64,000 nucleotides of DNA, taken from Microbacterium ureisolvens (GTDB taxonomy: Bacteria; Actinomycetota; Actinomycetes; Actinomycetales; Microbacteriaceae). The notes under the pieces were generated by a model. The model worked only from the letters and a program-made list of their open reading frames with translations, made no database searches and was not told the origin of the DNA. Position numbers and translations under genes: made by a program. The stretch is from assembly GCF_015278315.1 (NCBI RefSeq), contig NZ_JADIJE010000011.1:112929-176928 (forward strand). Direction: 5' to 3'. Positions 43,511 through 50,862 of the stretch are shown piece after piece (positions within the stretch are counted from its first letter, which is position 1; every line of letters begins with the position of its first letter).

Positions 43511-46204
43511 ATGTCGAAGCCCCAGCCCTCGCCCTACGCCGTCGACGACAGTGCACCTCGTCGATCCGTGGGACGGAAGATCGGCATCACGCTGTTCAGC
43601 ATCCTCGCGGTCGTCGTCGCGCTCGCCCTCGTCGCGGTCGGCTTCGTGACCTGGACCGTGCAGCGGTCGTTTCCGCAGCTGAGCGGTGAGGTGAAGACAA
43701 GTGGTCTCGACGCCGAGGTGACGGTGCAGCGCGATGCGCTCGGCATCCCGACCATCACCGCCGACTCATCGCACGACCTGTTCTTCGCGCAGGGATACGT
43801 GCACGCGCAGGACCGTTTCTGGGAGATGGACTTCCGCCGGCACGTCACCAGCGGACGACTCTCGGAGCTGTTCGGCGAGTCGCAGCTCGGTACCGACCAG
43901 TTCCTGCGGACTCTCGGGTGGCACGACATCGCACAGCAGGAGGTCGACACCCTCGACGAGACCGAGCGCGCCTACTACGACGCGTACGCCGATGGGGTCA
44001 ACGCGTACCTCGCCGACCACCAGGGTGCCGACGCGTCGTTCGAGTACGCCGTGCTGGGACTGCAGAACGCCGACTACGAGATCGAGCCGTGGACCCCCGC
44101 CGACTCGGTCGCGTGGCTGAAGGCGATGGCCTGGGATCTGCGCAGCAACATCGAGAGCGAGACCGAGCGCGCCGTGATCGCGCCGGAGTTCACCGAGGCC
44201 CAGATCGACCAGCTCTATCCGGGCTACCCCTACGACCGCAATCCCGTGATCGTGCCGAAGATCTCGGCGGTGCCGGCGGTCGGCACGGCACCCGACCTCC
44301 CCGCCGAGGAGGCCGCAGCCGGCGACGGCTCGGCGGAGGGCGACGGCGGCGACGCGGCAGGCGCTCCGGCGAGCGGTGGCGAGGCCGCGGGCGGTACGGC
44401 GGATGCCGCGACCGCCGCGATCGAGTGGTCCGAGGTCAGCAGCGTCATCGAGGCCGTCGGCGAGCTCGTCGGCGACGCCGGCGAGGGCATCGGCTCGAAC
44501 TCGTGGGTGCTGTCGGGCAGCGTCACCGACACCGGGATGCCGCTCCTCGCGAACGACCCGCACCTGGGCGCGTCGCTGCCGAGCGTCTGGCACCAGATCC
44601 AGCTCAAATGCTCCACCGTCAGCGAAGAGTGCCCGTTCGACGTCGCGGGCTTCTCGTTCTCGGGCCTGCCCGGGGTGATCATCGGCCACAACGCGCGGGT
44701 CGCGTGGGGCTTCACCAACCTCACCACCGACGTCACCGACCTGTACCTCGAGAAGATCGACGGCGACTCCTACTGGTACGACGGCGCGCTGGTGCCGCTG
44801 GAGACGCGCACCGAGACGTTCAAGGTCGCCGGAGGCGACGACGTCACGATCGACGTGCACACGACGGCGAACGGGCCGATCGTGTCGGGACTGACCGAGG
44901 ACTTCACGGCGATCGCCGAGGCTCCGTACACGGGCACCGACGGAACGGTGACCGCCCCTCCCGCGGACGCCCCGCAGGGCGAGTACGCGGTGAGTCTGCG
45001 CTGGACCGCGCTGCAGCCCGGGACCACGGCATCCGCCATCTTCGCCCTCAACACCGCCAAGGACTTCGACGATTTCCGCGGCGCCGCGGCGCTGTTCGAC
45101 GTGCCGGCCCAGAACCTCATCTACGCCGACGTGGACGGCAACATCGGCTATCAGACGCCGGGCAAGCTGCCCATCCGCGGAGCGGGCGACGGGTCGATGC
45201 CGCAGCCCGGCTGGGACTCGACGTACGGGTGGCAGGGGTACATCCCGTTCGAGGAGCTCCCGGTGTCGTACAACCCCACCGAGGGTTACATCGTGACCGC
45301 GAACAACGCCATCGTCGGCCAGGACTACGCGAACTTCCTCACGAGCGACTGGGACTACGGCTGGCGCGCCGCGCGCATCGACGAGCTCATCCAGCGGGCG
45401 ATCGCCAAGGGGCCCGTCACCGCCGACGACCTCAACGCGATCCTGGCCGACGACTACTCCTTCGTCGGCATGCGCCTGACGGCCGCCTACGCCGAGATCA
45501 CCACGGGCGACGACGAGACGGATGCCGCGCTGGCGCTTCTGCAGGAGTGGGACGCTCAGAACGAGGCCGATTCGGCCGCCGCGGCCTACGCGAACGTGCT
45601 GTGGGACACCCTGGCCGAGAACGTGTTCGTCGACGGTCGCGAGAACCCCGCGCCGCTGAGCGGTCAGGGTCGCCTGTTCCTGGTGCTGGACGCCCTGCTC
45701 GACGACGAGACCTCCACCTGGTGGACCAACGACGAGCTCGGCGTGTCCGGCATGACCGACATGCTCAAGCGGTCGGCGATCGATGCCTACGAGCGCGTCG
45801 TCGACGAGCAGGGCGACAACCCCTCGCGGTGGAACTGGGGAAGCCTCCACGCGCTGCCGCTGGTCAACGACACCTTCGGCACGTCGGGGATCAAGCCGAT
45901 CGAATGGCTGTTCAACCGCGGCCCGTTCCCGGTGGGCGGCGGCTCGTCGGTCGTGAACGCGACCGGGTGGGACCTCGGCTCCAGCTTCTCGACGGTCACG
46001 GTGCCCTCGATGCGCATGATCATCGACCTGTCGGACTTCGACGCCTCGCGCTGGAACCAGCTCACCGGCCAGAGCGGCCACGCCTTCCACACGAACTACA
46101 TCGACCAGGTGGAGTCGTGGCAGAAGGTCGAGCTCACGCCGTGGGCCTTCACCCCCGACGCGGTGGACGCCGCGACCACCGACACCCTGGTGCTGATGCC
46201 CTGA
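43511..46204 (+). CDS. Penicillin acylase family N-terminal nucleophile hydrolase
   Basis: An 897-residue precursor with an N-terminal membrane anchor (about 24-48). The alpha-chain part has VQRDALGIPTITADSSHDLFFAQGYVHAQDRFWEMDFRRH. A Gly/Ala-rich linker (about 258-300) precedes GIGSNSWVLSG; self-cleavage before Ser329 would release the beta chain with Ser as nucleophile. LLANDPHLGASLPSVWHQIQL and GFSFSGLPGVIIGHNARVAWGFTN follow as in the family. Substrates range from beta-lactams to N-acyl-homoserine lactones, so quorum quenching is possible but unproven. ATG 43511 follows GGAAAG. Confidence 0.93.
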   Translation: MSKPQPSPYAVDDSAPRRSVGRKIGITLFSILAVVVALALVAVGFVTWTVQRSFPQLSGEVKTSGLDAEVTVQRDALGIPTITADSSHDLFFAQGYVHAQDRFWEMDFRRHVTSGRLSELFGESQLGTDQFLRTLGWHDIAQQEVDTLDETERAYYDAYADGVNAYLADHQGADASFEYAVLGLQNADYEIEPWTPADSVAWLKAMAWDLRSNIESETERAVIAPEFTEAQIDQLYPGYPYDRNPVIVPKISAVPAVGTAPDLPAEEAAAGDGSAEGDGGDAAGAPASGGEAAGGTADAATAAIEWSEVSSVIEAVGELVGDAGEGIGSNSWVLSGSVTDTGMPLLANDPHLGASLPSVWHQIQLKCSTVSEECPFDVAGFSFSGLPGVIIGHNARVAWGFTNLTTDVTDLYLEKIDGDSYWYDGALVPLETRTETFKVAGGDDVTIDVHTTANGPIVSGLTEDFTAIAEAPYTGTDGTVTAPPADAPQGEYAVSLRWTALQPGTTASAIFALNTAKDFDDFRGAAALFDVPAQNLIYADVDGNIGYQTPGKLPIRGAGDGSMPQPGWDSTYGWQGYIPFEELPVSYNPTEGYIVTANNAIVGQDYANFLTSDWDYGWRAARIDELIQRAIAKGPVTADDLNAILADDYSFVGMRLTAAYAEITTGDDETDAALALLQEWDAQNEADSAAAAYANVLWDTLAENVFVDGRENPAPLSGQGRLFLVLDALLDDETSTWWTNDELGVSGMTDMLKRSAIDAYERVVDEQGDNPSRWNWGSLHALPLVNDTFGTSGIKPIEWLFNRGPFPVGGGSSVVNATGWDLGSSFSTVTVPSMRMIIDLSDFDASRWNQLTGQSGHAFHTNYIDQVESWQKVELTPWAFTPDAVDAATTDTLVLMP

Positions 46205-47232
46205 CCCGCTTCGTCTCGAAACGCGGGGCCCCGGTCGCCGAGCGCGCGCGAACTGCGCACCGAGCGCCGGCTTCGGGGCATTCCGTGCGCGCTCGGCCCG
46301 TCTCCTGGGCGTGAGAGCGCGCGACGGACGCGCAGGCTCACCGCTCGCATCCCCGCCGGCGTCAGGTCGGCGCCACCGAGCATGATGACTCGGTAGCCGG
46401 CGTCTTCGAACAGCTGGACCCGTTGGAGGTCCTTGAGCCACGTCTCGCGATCCGAGCGGTGCACGTCTCCGAGATACTCGAGGAGCACGCGCTCCTCGAC
46501 ATAGCCCAGATCCGGATGCCGCACCCCGATCCGCGTCCGGATCGCGGGCTGCACCGTCGGCTCGGGCAGTCCGGCGTCCACGAGCCCCAGTCGTACGAAG
46601 CTCTCGGGCGGCGAGTCCACGGGTGACCTCACGTGCTCGAGAGCCCACCGAACATCCCTCGCCCCTCGCCGGCTTCCATGAGCGTGCACCGCCTGAGCGA
46701 GCTCGGCGGCAGACGCGAGCGGACGAGTGCGGCCGTACTGCGTGCGGGTTCCCGAGATGAGGAAGTCGCCGATCGCCACCAGCCATCGGCGGCCGAGACG
46801 CCCGCCCCGATCGTGCGTCATCGTCGCCAGGAGAACCCACGTGTCGGCCGGCGATGTGACGGGAAGGCCGTCCGCGATCCTGATCTCGAGGTCAGTCGCC
46901 CGACGCCACCCGATCACCCGGGGCCGACGGATCTCGGCACGACCCGGTGTGAGCACGTGCAGCTCGTCGCTCAGCCATGAGGGCAGGGGCATGTTCCACA
47001 GCCGGGCGGCCGTGCTGTGGCTGAATGCGGCCCCCTCCGGCAGGACCGTTCGCAGCGCCGCACACTCGTCGATCAGTCCGCCGTCGATCCTTCCGGACGA
47101 GCCGACGACCCGGACCCCGTGGAACGGCCGCTCGAACGACCTCCCCCGCATCCGGCCGTAGGACAGCCCGGCGGCGCGTCCTTCGGTGATGGTGAAGGGG
47201 ATGCCGTCCATCCACGGCGGGGTAAGCGTCAC
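46096..47232 (-). CDS. AbiEi/Vsr-fold (DUF559-like) hypothetical protein
   Basis: A 378-residue protein typical of actinobacteria. The N-terminal half (GLSYGRMRGRSFERPFHGVRV, AFSHSTAARLWNMPLP) resembles AbiEi-antitoxin-like regions; the C-terminal half (IGVRHPDLGYVEERVLLEYLGDVHR, ETWLKDLQRVQLFEDAGYRVI) resembles the Vsr/DUF559 endonuclease fold. Nuclease activity is inference. GTG 47232 has GAGGA 7 nt upstream. The conserved part ends near residue 305 (position about 46320); the remaining 73 residues run through a repeat-like stretch and overlap the end of the penicillin acylase gene by 109 nt, so the natural stop was probably lost. Confidence 0.7.
   Translation of the reverse strand: MTLTPPWMDGIPFTITEGRAAGLSYGRMRGRSFERPFHGVRVVGSSGRIDGGLIDECAALRTVLPEGAAFSHSTAARLWNMPLPSWLSDELHVLTPGRAEIRRPRVIGWRRATDLEIRIADGLPVTSPADTWVLLATMTHDRGGRLGRRWLVAIGDFLISGTRTQYGRTRPLASAAELAQAVHAHGSRRGARDVRWALEHVRSPVDSPPESFVRLGLVDAGLPEPTVQPAIRTRIGVRHPDLGYVEERVLLEYLGDVHRSDRETWLKDLQRVQLFEDAGYRVIMLGGADLTPAGMRAVSLRVRRALSRPGDGPSAHGMPRSRRSVRSSRALGDRGPAFRDEAGQGISTRVSVVAASTASGVKAHGVSSTFCHDSTWSM
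46242..46296 (+). repeat. Diverged third relative of the 55-bp repeat
   Basis: AGCGCGCGCGAACTGCGCAC followed by CGAGCGCCGGCTTCGGGGCA and an ending GTGCGCGCTCG aligns with the two 55-bp repeats at 47340 and 47432 with two extra bases and more mismatches. Confidence 0.5.
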
Positions 47233-47309
47233 AGCGGAATCCTCGCCCGGCGCTCGCCGGCCCGCCGCCCCCATCCCGCCGTCTGTGGACAGGCGGATCC
47301 TCCGGGCCC

Positions 47310-47341
47310 TTGGGGAGGAGCCCCGGTCCTCCCCTCCCCAA
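47310..47341. terminator. Hairpin downstream of mrpG
   Basis: TTGGGGAGG (47310-47318) and CCTCCCCAA (47333-47341) form a 9-bp stem with a 14-nt loop. It lies about 170 nt past the mrpG stop and 78 nt before the Vsr-like gene start, and may end the Mrp transcript. Confidence 0.5.
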
Positions 47342-47394
47342 AGCGCACGAACTGCGCGCCGAACCGCGATTCTGCAGCACTCCGCGCGCTCTCG
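47340..47394. repeat. 55-bp palindromic-type repeat, copy E1
   Basis: Begins AAAGCGCACGAACTGCGCGC and ends CGCGCGCTCTCG. It is 49/55 identical to E2 at 47432-47486 in the same orientation. Its ends are imperfect inverted copies (AGCGCACGAACTGC against AGCGCGCGGAGTGC, 11 of 14), so it can fold into a hairpin. Confidence 0.85.
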
Positions 47395-47431
47395 TCGGGA
47401 GCGGGTACTCGGGCGCGAGCCCCTTCGACCG

Positions 47432-47486
47432 AAAGCGCACGAACGGCGCCCCGAACCGGGATTCGGCAGCAGTCTGCGCGCTCTCG
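47432..47486. repeat. 55-bp palindromic-type repeat, copy E2
   Basis: Direct copy of E1 starting 92 bp to its right, with six substitutions. It lies just past the mrpG stop in the direction of transcription. Confidence 0.85.
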
Positions 47487-47509
47487 GCTGAGGTGGCGGG
47501 GGGCGGAGC

Positions 47510-47866
47510 TCAGCCGCCGGCGGCGGGCGGGGTGCGCTTGGACTCGGCGAGCTCGTCCACGTGGAGGCCGGTCTCGTCGATCGTGCCGTTGCGGTAGGCC
47601 TGCCGCCCGACCATGTGCGCCGAGAGCGGCGCGGTCGCCAGCTGGATGAGCACGACGGGCACGAGGAAGGCGACCACCGGCCACGACCGCAGCGACAGCG
47701 CCACCGCGAGGCAGATGAGGATCAGCCCCAGCACCTGCGGCTTCGTGGCGGCGTGCAGGCGCGTCGGCACGTCGCGGAAGCGCAGCACGCCGATCGCCGC
47801 AGTGAGGCACAGCAGCGCGCCGATCAGGATGAGGATCAGTGCGGCGAGGTCGAGGGCGGCGTCCAT
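47510..47866 (-). CDS. mrpG: Mrp antiporter subunit G
   Basis: A 118-residue small membrane subunit: three spans with the conserved GVLRFRDVPTRLHAATKPQVLGLILICLAV. MrpG is needed for assembly of the multi-subunit Na+(K+)/H+ antiporter. It starts at ATG 47866, sharing a base with the mrpF stop (TGATG), and has a hydrophilic tail of about 25 residues. It is the last gene of the operon. Confidence 0.95.
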   Translation of the reverse strand: MDAALDLAALILILIGALLCLTAAIGVLRFRDVPTRLHAATKPQVLGLILICLAVALSLRSWPVVAFLVPVVLIQLATAPLSAHMVGRQAYRNGTIDETGLHVDELAESKRTPPAAGG

Positions 47867-48132
47867 CAGCTGTCCTGGTCCCTTCTCGCCACGAATCGCG
47901 CGATCGAGATCGACCCGAACACGCCCACGGCGGCGATGATCAGCAGCACGGGCAGCGTCCGGGTGTGCTGGTTGATCGCCATCTCGGCGCCGAGCACGCA
48001 CATCACCTCGGTGAGGAGGACATCGGATGCCACGGCCCGGTCGAGGATGGACGGCCCGATGACGATCCGCCACAGGGTCAGGAGCGCGGCCACCGCGAAC
48101 ACGACGTAGATCACCACCAGCAGCGTGTTCAT
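47866..48132 (-). CDS. mrpF: Mrp antiporter subunit F
   Basis: An 88-residue subunit with three spans and the family motif WRIVIGPSILDRAVASDVL, then LPVLLIIAAVGVFGSISIARF. It overlaps mrpE by 4 nt (start at 48132) and mrpG by one. MrpF is thought to take part in the cation route of the complex. Confidence 0.95.
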   Translation of the reverse strand: MNTLLVVIYVVFAVAALLTLWRIVIGPSILDRAVASDVLLTEVMCVLGAEMAINQHTRTLPVLLIIAAVGVFGSISIARFVARRDQDS

Positions 48133-48716
48133 CGCACACCTCCTCGAGTCGCGGCATCCGTCCGGATCGCCTGCACCTGGCCGCGCGAGCCGACGGCGCG
48201 AACGATCCTGCTCTCCCAGTGGTGCACGCTCGCCCGCTGCTTGTCCACGTCGGCGTCGTCGCGCACGCCGATGACGTGGAGGTACAGGATCCTGCGGTCC
48301 CGGTCGGTGTCGACGATGAGCGAACCGGGGATGAGGGAGCAGGTGACGGCGACGTGCGCCATGATCAGGTCGTCGTCGGTCCGCAGCTGTACAGCGATGA
48401 TCGCCGCTCCCGGCTGCCGGCGGAAGTCCAGCACCTGCCACGCGACCGTGAGCGAGCCCTGCACCACGGAGACGAGGAACTCCAGGATGAACACAAGGCC
48501 CCACCACAGGTTGACCCGGCCCGACAGCTCGACCGGCGGCAGGCGGAACACGCGGGTCACGATGAGCGCCGCGACCAGGCCCGTGAGGAACGCGAGCCAC
48601 GTGAACTGCCCCCACAGCAGCATCCACAGGGCGATCAGCCACACGAAGAACGGCAGCTGTCGCCACGCCGTCACGAACGCCCGGCGCAGCCAGCTCTGCG
48701 GCAGGTCCGGGCTCAC
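48129..48716 (-). CDS. mrpE: Mrp antiporter subunit E
   Basis: A 195-residue subunit with N-terminal spans (LPFFVWLIALWMLLWGQFTWLAFLTGLVAALIV), ELSGRVNLWWGLVFILEFLVSVVQGSLTVAW, and a cytoplasmic C-terminal domain containing VTCSLIPGSLIVDTDRDRRILYLHVIGV, all typical of MrpE. The GTG at 48716 overlaps the mrpD stop. Tail of about 30 residues is basic. Confidence 0.95.
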   Translation of the reverse strand: MSPDLPQSWLRRAFVTAWRQLPFFVWLIALWMLLWGQFTWLAFLTGLVAALIVTRVFRLPPVELSGRVNLWWGLVFILEFLVSVVQGSLTVAWQVLDFRRQPGAAIIAVQLRTDDDLIMAHVAVTCSLIPGSLIVDTDRDRRILYLHVIGVRDDADVDKQRASVHHWESRIVRAVGSRGQVQAIRTDAATRGGVR

Positions 48717-50296
48717 GGCGTCTTCTCCGTTCCCGCGGCGTCCTCTTCGAGCTGCGTGAGCGACACCGGCTGCAGCAGGGCCTCGCCGATGCGCGTGCAC
48801 ACGTCGTAGAGCGGACCGGCGAAGACCGTGAGCGCGACGGTGATCGCCACCATGCCCGTGGTCGCCGCGGTCATGATCTTGGGGATGACGCGGCGCTCGG
48901 TTTCGATGCCGGCGGCGGGCGCGGCCCCGAGGTACGAGATGCGCGCCTCGGTCTCGGCCGAGTCCTCGTCCTCGCGCCAGAACGACAGGTTCCACGCGCG
49001 CATGAGCGCGTACAGGGTGAGGAGGCTGGTCAGGATGCCGCCGACCATGAGCACCATCATGATCGGCGTGCCGACCTGCGCCGCCGCATCGAACAGCGCG
49101 AACTTGCCGATGAAGCCCGAGAAGGGCGGCAGACCGCCGAGGTTGATCGCGGGGATGAAGTACAGCACGGCGATCACCGGTGCCGCCTTCATCAGGCCCT
49201 TGACCCGCAGGATCGACGTCGAGCCGGCGTCGCGCTCGACGAGTCCCACCGCGAGGAAGAGCGTGGTCTGCACCACGATGTGGTGGACCATGTAATAGAT
49301 GGTCGCGCCGATCGCCGCGGGGGTGGCGATCGCCAGCCCGAAGATCATGTAGCCGATGTGGCTCACGAGCGTGAACGACAGGATGCGCTTGAGCTCGGCC
49401 TGCGCGACGGCACCGAGCACGCCGACGATCATCGTCGCGAGCGCCACCCACAGCAGCAGCTGGTTCACGTCGTTGTCGAGGAACAGCTCGGTCTCGGTGC
49501 GGATGATCGCGTAGACGCCCACCTTGGTCAGCAGGCCCGCGAAGACCGCCGTGACCGGTGCGGGCGCGGTCGGGTACGAGTCGGGCAGCCAGAACGACAG
49601 CGGGAAGACCGCCGCCTTGATGCTGAACGCGAGCAGCAGCATCAGATGCAGGATCAGCTGCGTCTCCTGCGGCAGCTCGCCCATGCGCTCGGAGATCTGC
49701 ACCATGTTCACCGTGCCGAGCGCGCCGTAGATCATGGCGATCGCCGCGAGGAAGAGGATCGACGAGACGAGCGACACGACGATGTAGACCACGCCGGTGC
49801 GGATGCGCGATTCGGTCGAGCCGAGCGTGATGAGCACGTACGACGCGACGAGCAGGATCTCGAAGCCGACGTAGAGATTGAAGAGGTCGCCCGCGATGAA
49901 CGCGTTGAAGATGCCCGCGCCGAGGATCAGGTACGACGGGTGGAAGATCGAGACCGGGGTGTCGTCGTCGCCGTCGGCCGCGCCCTGCCCGACGGAGAAC
50001 AGGAGGACCGCGAGCAGCACGATGCTCGAGACCACGACGAGGAGCGCCGCGAGCCGGTCGACGTAGAGCACGATGCCGAAGGGGATCGGCCAGCCGCCGA
50101 CCGAGACGGCGATCGGCTTGTCGCCGACGTCGACGACGTAGAGCAGGATGGCGGCGATCACGGTGACGGCGCTGAGCGTCACCACCGACACGACGACCTG
50201 CGTCTTTCGGTGGCGACCGGCGATGAGGGCGATCGCTGCGCCGAGCAGCGGCAGCGTCACCAGCAGCGGCACGAGCACGGGGGCGATCTCGATCAT
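48713..50296 (-). CDS. mrpD: Mrp antiporter subunit D
   Basis: A 527-residue membrane subunit homologous to the proton-pumping NuoM/NuoN subunits of complex I. Visible landmarks are NLYVGFEILLVASYVLITLG (membrane Glu), MLLLAFSIKAAVFPLSFWLPDSYPTAPAPVTAVFAGLLTKVGVYAIIR (broken helix with Lys), and HIGYMIFGLAIATP. It works with MrpA in proton and cation exchange. The ATG at 50296 overlaps the mrpC stop (ATGA). The last 60 residues are hydrophilic with one more span. Confidence 0.96.
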   Translation of the reverse strand: MIEIAPVLVPLLVTLPLLGAAIALIAGRHRKTQVVVSVVTLSAVTVIAAILLYVVDVGDKPIAVSVGGWPIPFGIVLYVDRLAALLVVVSSIVLLAVLLFSVGQGAADGDDDTPVSIFHPSYLILGAGIFNAFIAGDLFNLYVGFEILLVASYVLITLGSTESRIRTGVVYIVVSLVSSILFLAAIAMIYGALGTVNMVQISERMGELPQETQLILHLMLLLAFSIKAAVFPLSFWLPDSYPTAPAPVTAVFAGLLTKVGVYAIIRTETELFLDNDVNQLLLWVALATMIVGVLGAVAQAELKRILSFTLVSHIGYMIFGLAIATPAAIGATIYYMVHHIVVQTTLFLAVGLVERDAGSTSILRVKGLMKAAPVIAVLYFIPAINLGGLPPFSGFIGKFALFDAAAQVGTPIMMVLMVGGILTSLLTLYALMRAWNLSFWREDEDSAETEARISYLGAAPAAGIETERRVIPKIMTAATTGMVAITVALTVFAGPLYDVCTRIGEALLQPVSLTQLEEDAAGTEKTP

Positions 50297-50862
50297 TCTT
50301 CGTCACCCCCCGTCGTGTCCCGGTCGCGATCGGACCGGTCGCGCTGGTCGGGTCGGTCCACCGGCGCGTCGTCGCGGAGGCCGGCGAAGTCGCGGGCACC
50401 CAGGATCATGATGGGCGCGGTGTCGGTGCCCACGAAGTCGGTGGTCGCGTCGTCGTCGGCGTCTTCGATCTCGGTCTCCTCGTCCATCGCCTCCTCGGCC
50501 GCGGCAGAGCGCTCGCGCACCTCCAGGTCGGCCACGTCGTCGGCGACGGTGTCGGCCTGGCCGAGCTGCCACGACCGGTAGATGAGGGCCAGGAGGAACG
50601 CCGAGACGGCGAACGTGATGACGATCGCGGTGAGCGTGAGGGCCTGCGGCAGCGGGTCCGACATCTCGTCGACGGATGCCGCGGCCCCGAAGAACGGCGC
50701 CACGCCGGGCTCGCCCATCACGATGAGCAGCAGGAGGTTGGCCGCATTCCCGAGAAGCAGGAAGCCGATGAGCACGCGGGTGAGGCTGCGCTCGAGCATG
50801 GCGTAGACGCCGCACGCGAAGAGCACGGCCATGACGATGATGAGGACGAGCGAGACGTTCAC
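50293..50862 (-). CDS. mrpC: Mrp antiporter subunit C with acidic tail
   Basis: A 189-residue NuoK-like subunit: three spans with YAMLERSLTRVLIGFLLLGNAANLLLLIV and DPLPQALTLTAIVITFAVSAFLLALIYRSW. Typical MrpC proteins end near residue 110-120; here an extra 70-residue, strongly acidic, probably disordered tail follows (EEAMDEETEIEDADDDA; later DRSDRDRD). The GTG at 50862 overlaps the mrpA stop. Confidence 0.95.
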   Translation of the reverse strand: MNVSLVLIIVMAVLFACGVYAMLERSLTRVLIGFLLLGNAANLLLLIVMGEPGVAPFFGAAASVDEMSDPLPQALTLTAIVITFAVSAFLLALIYRSWQLGQADTVADDVADLEVRERSAAAEEAMDEETEIEDADDDATTDFVGTDTAPIMILGARDFAGLRDDAPVDRPDQRDRSDRDRDTTGGDEE

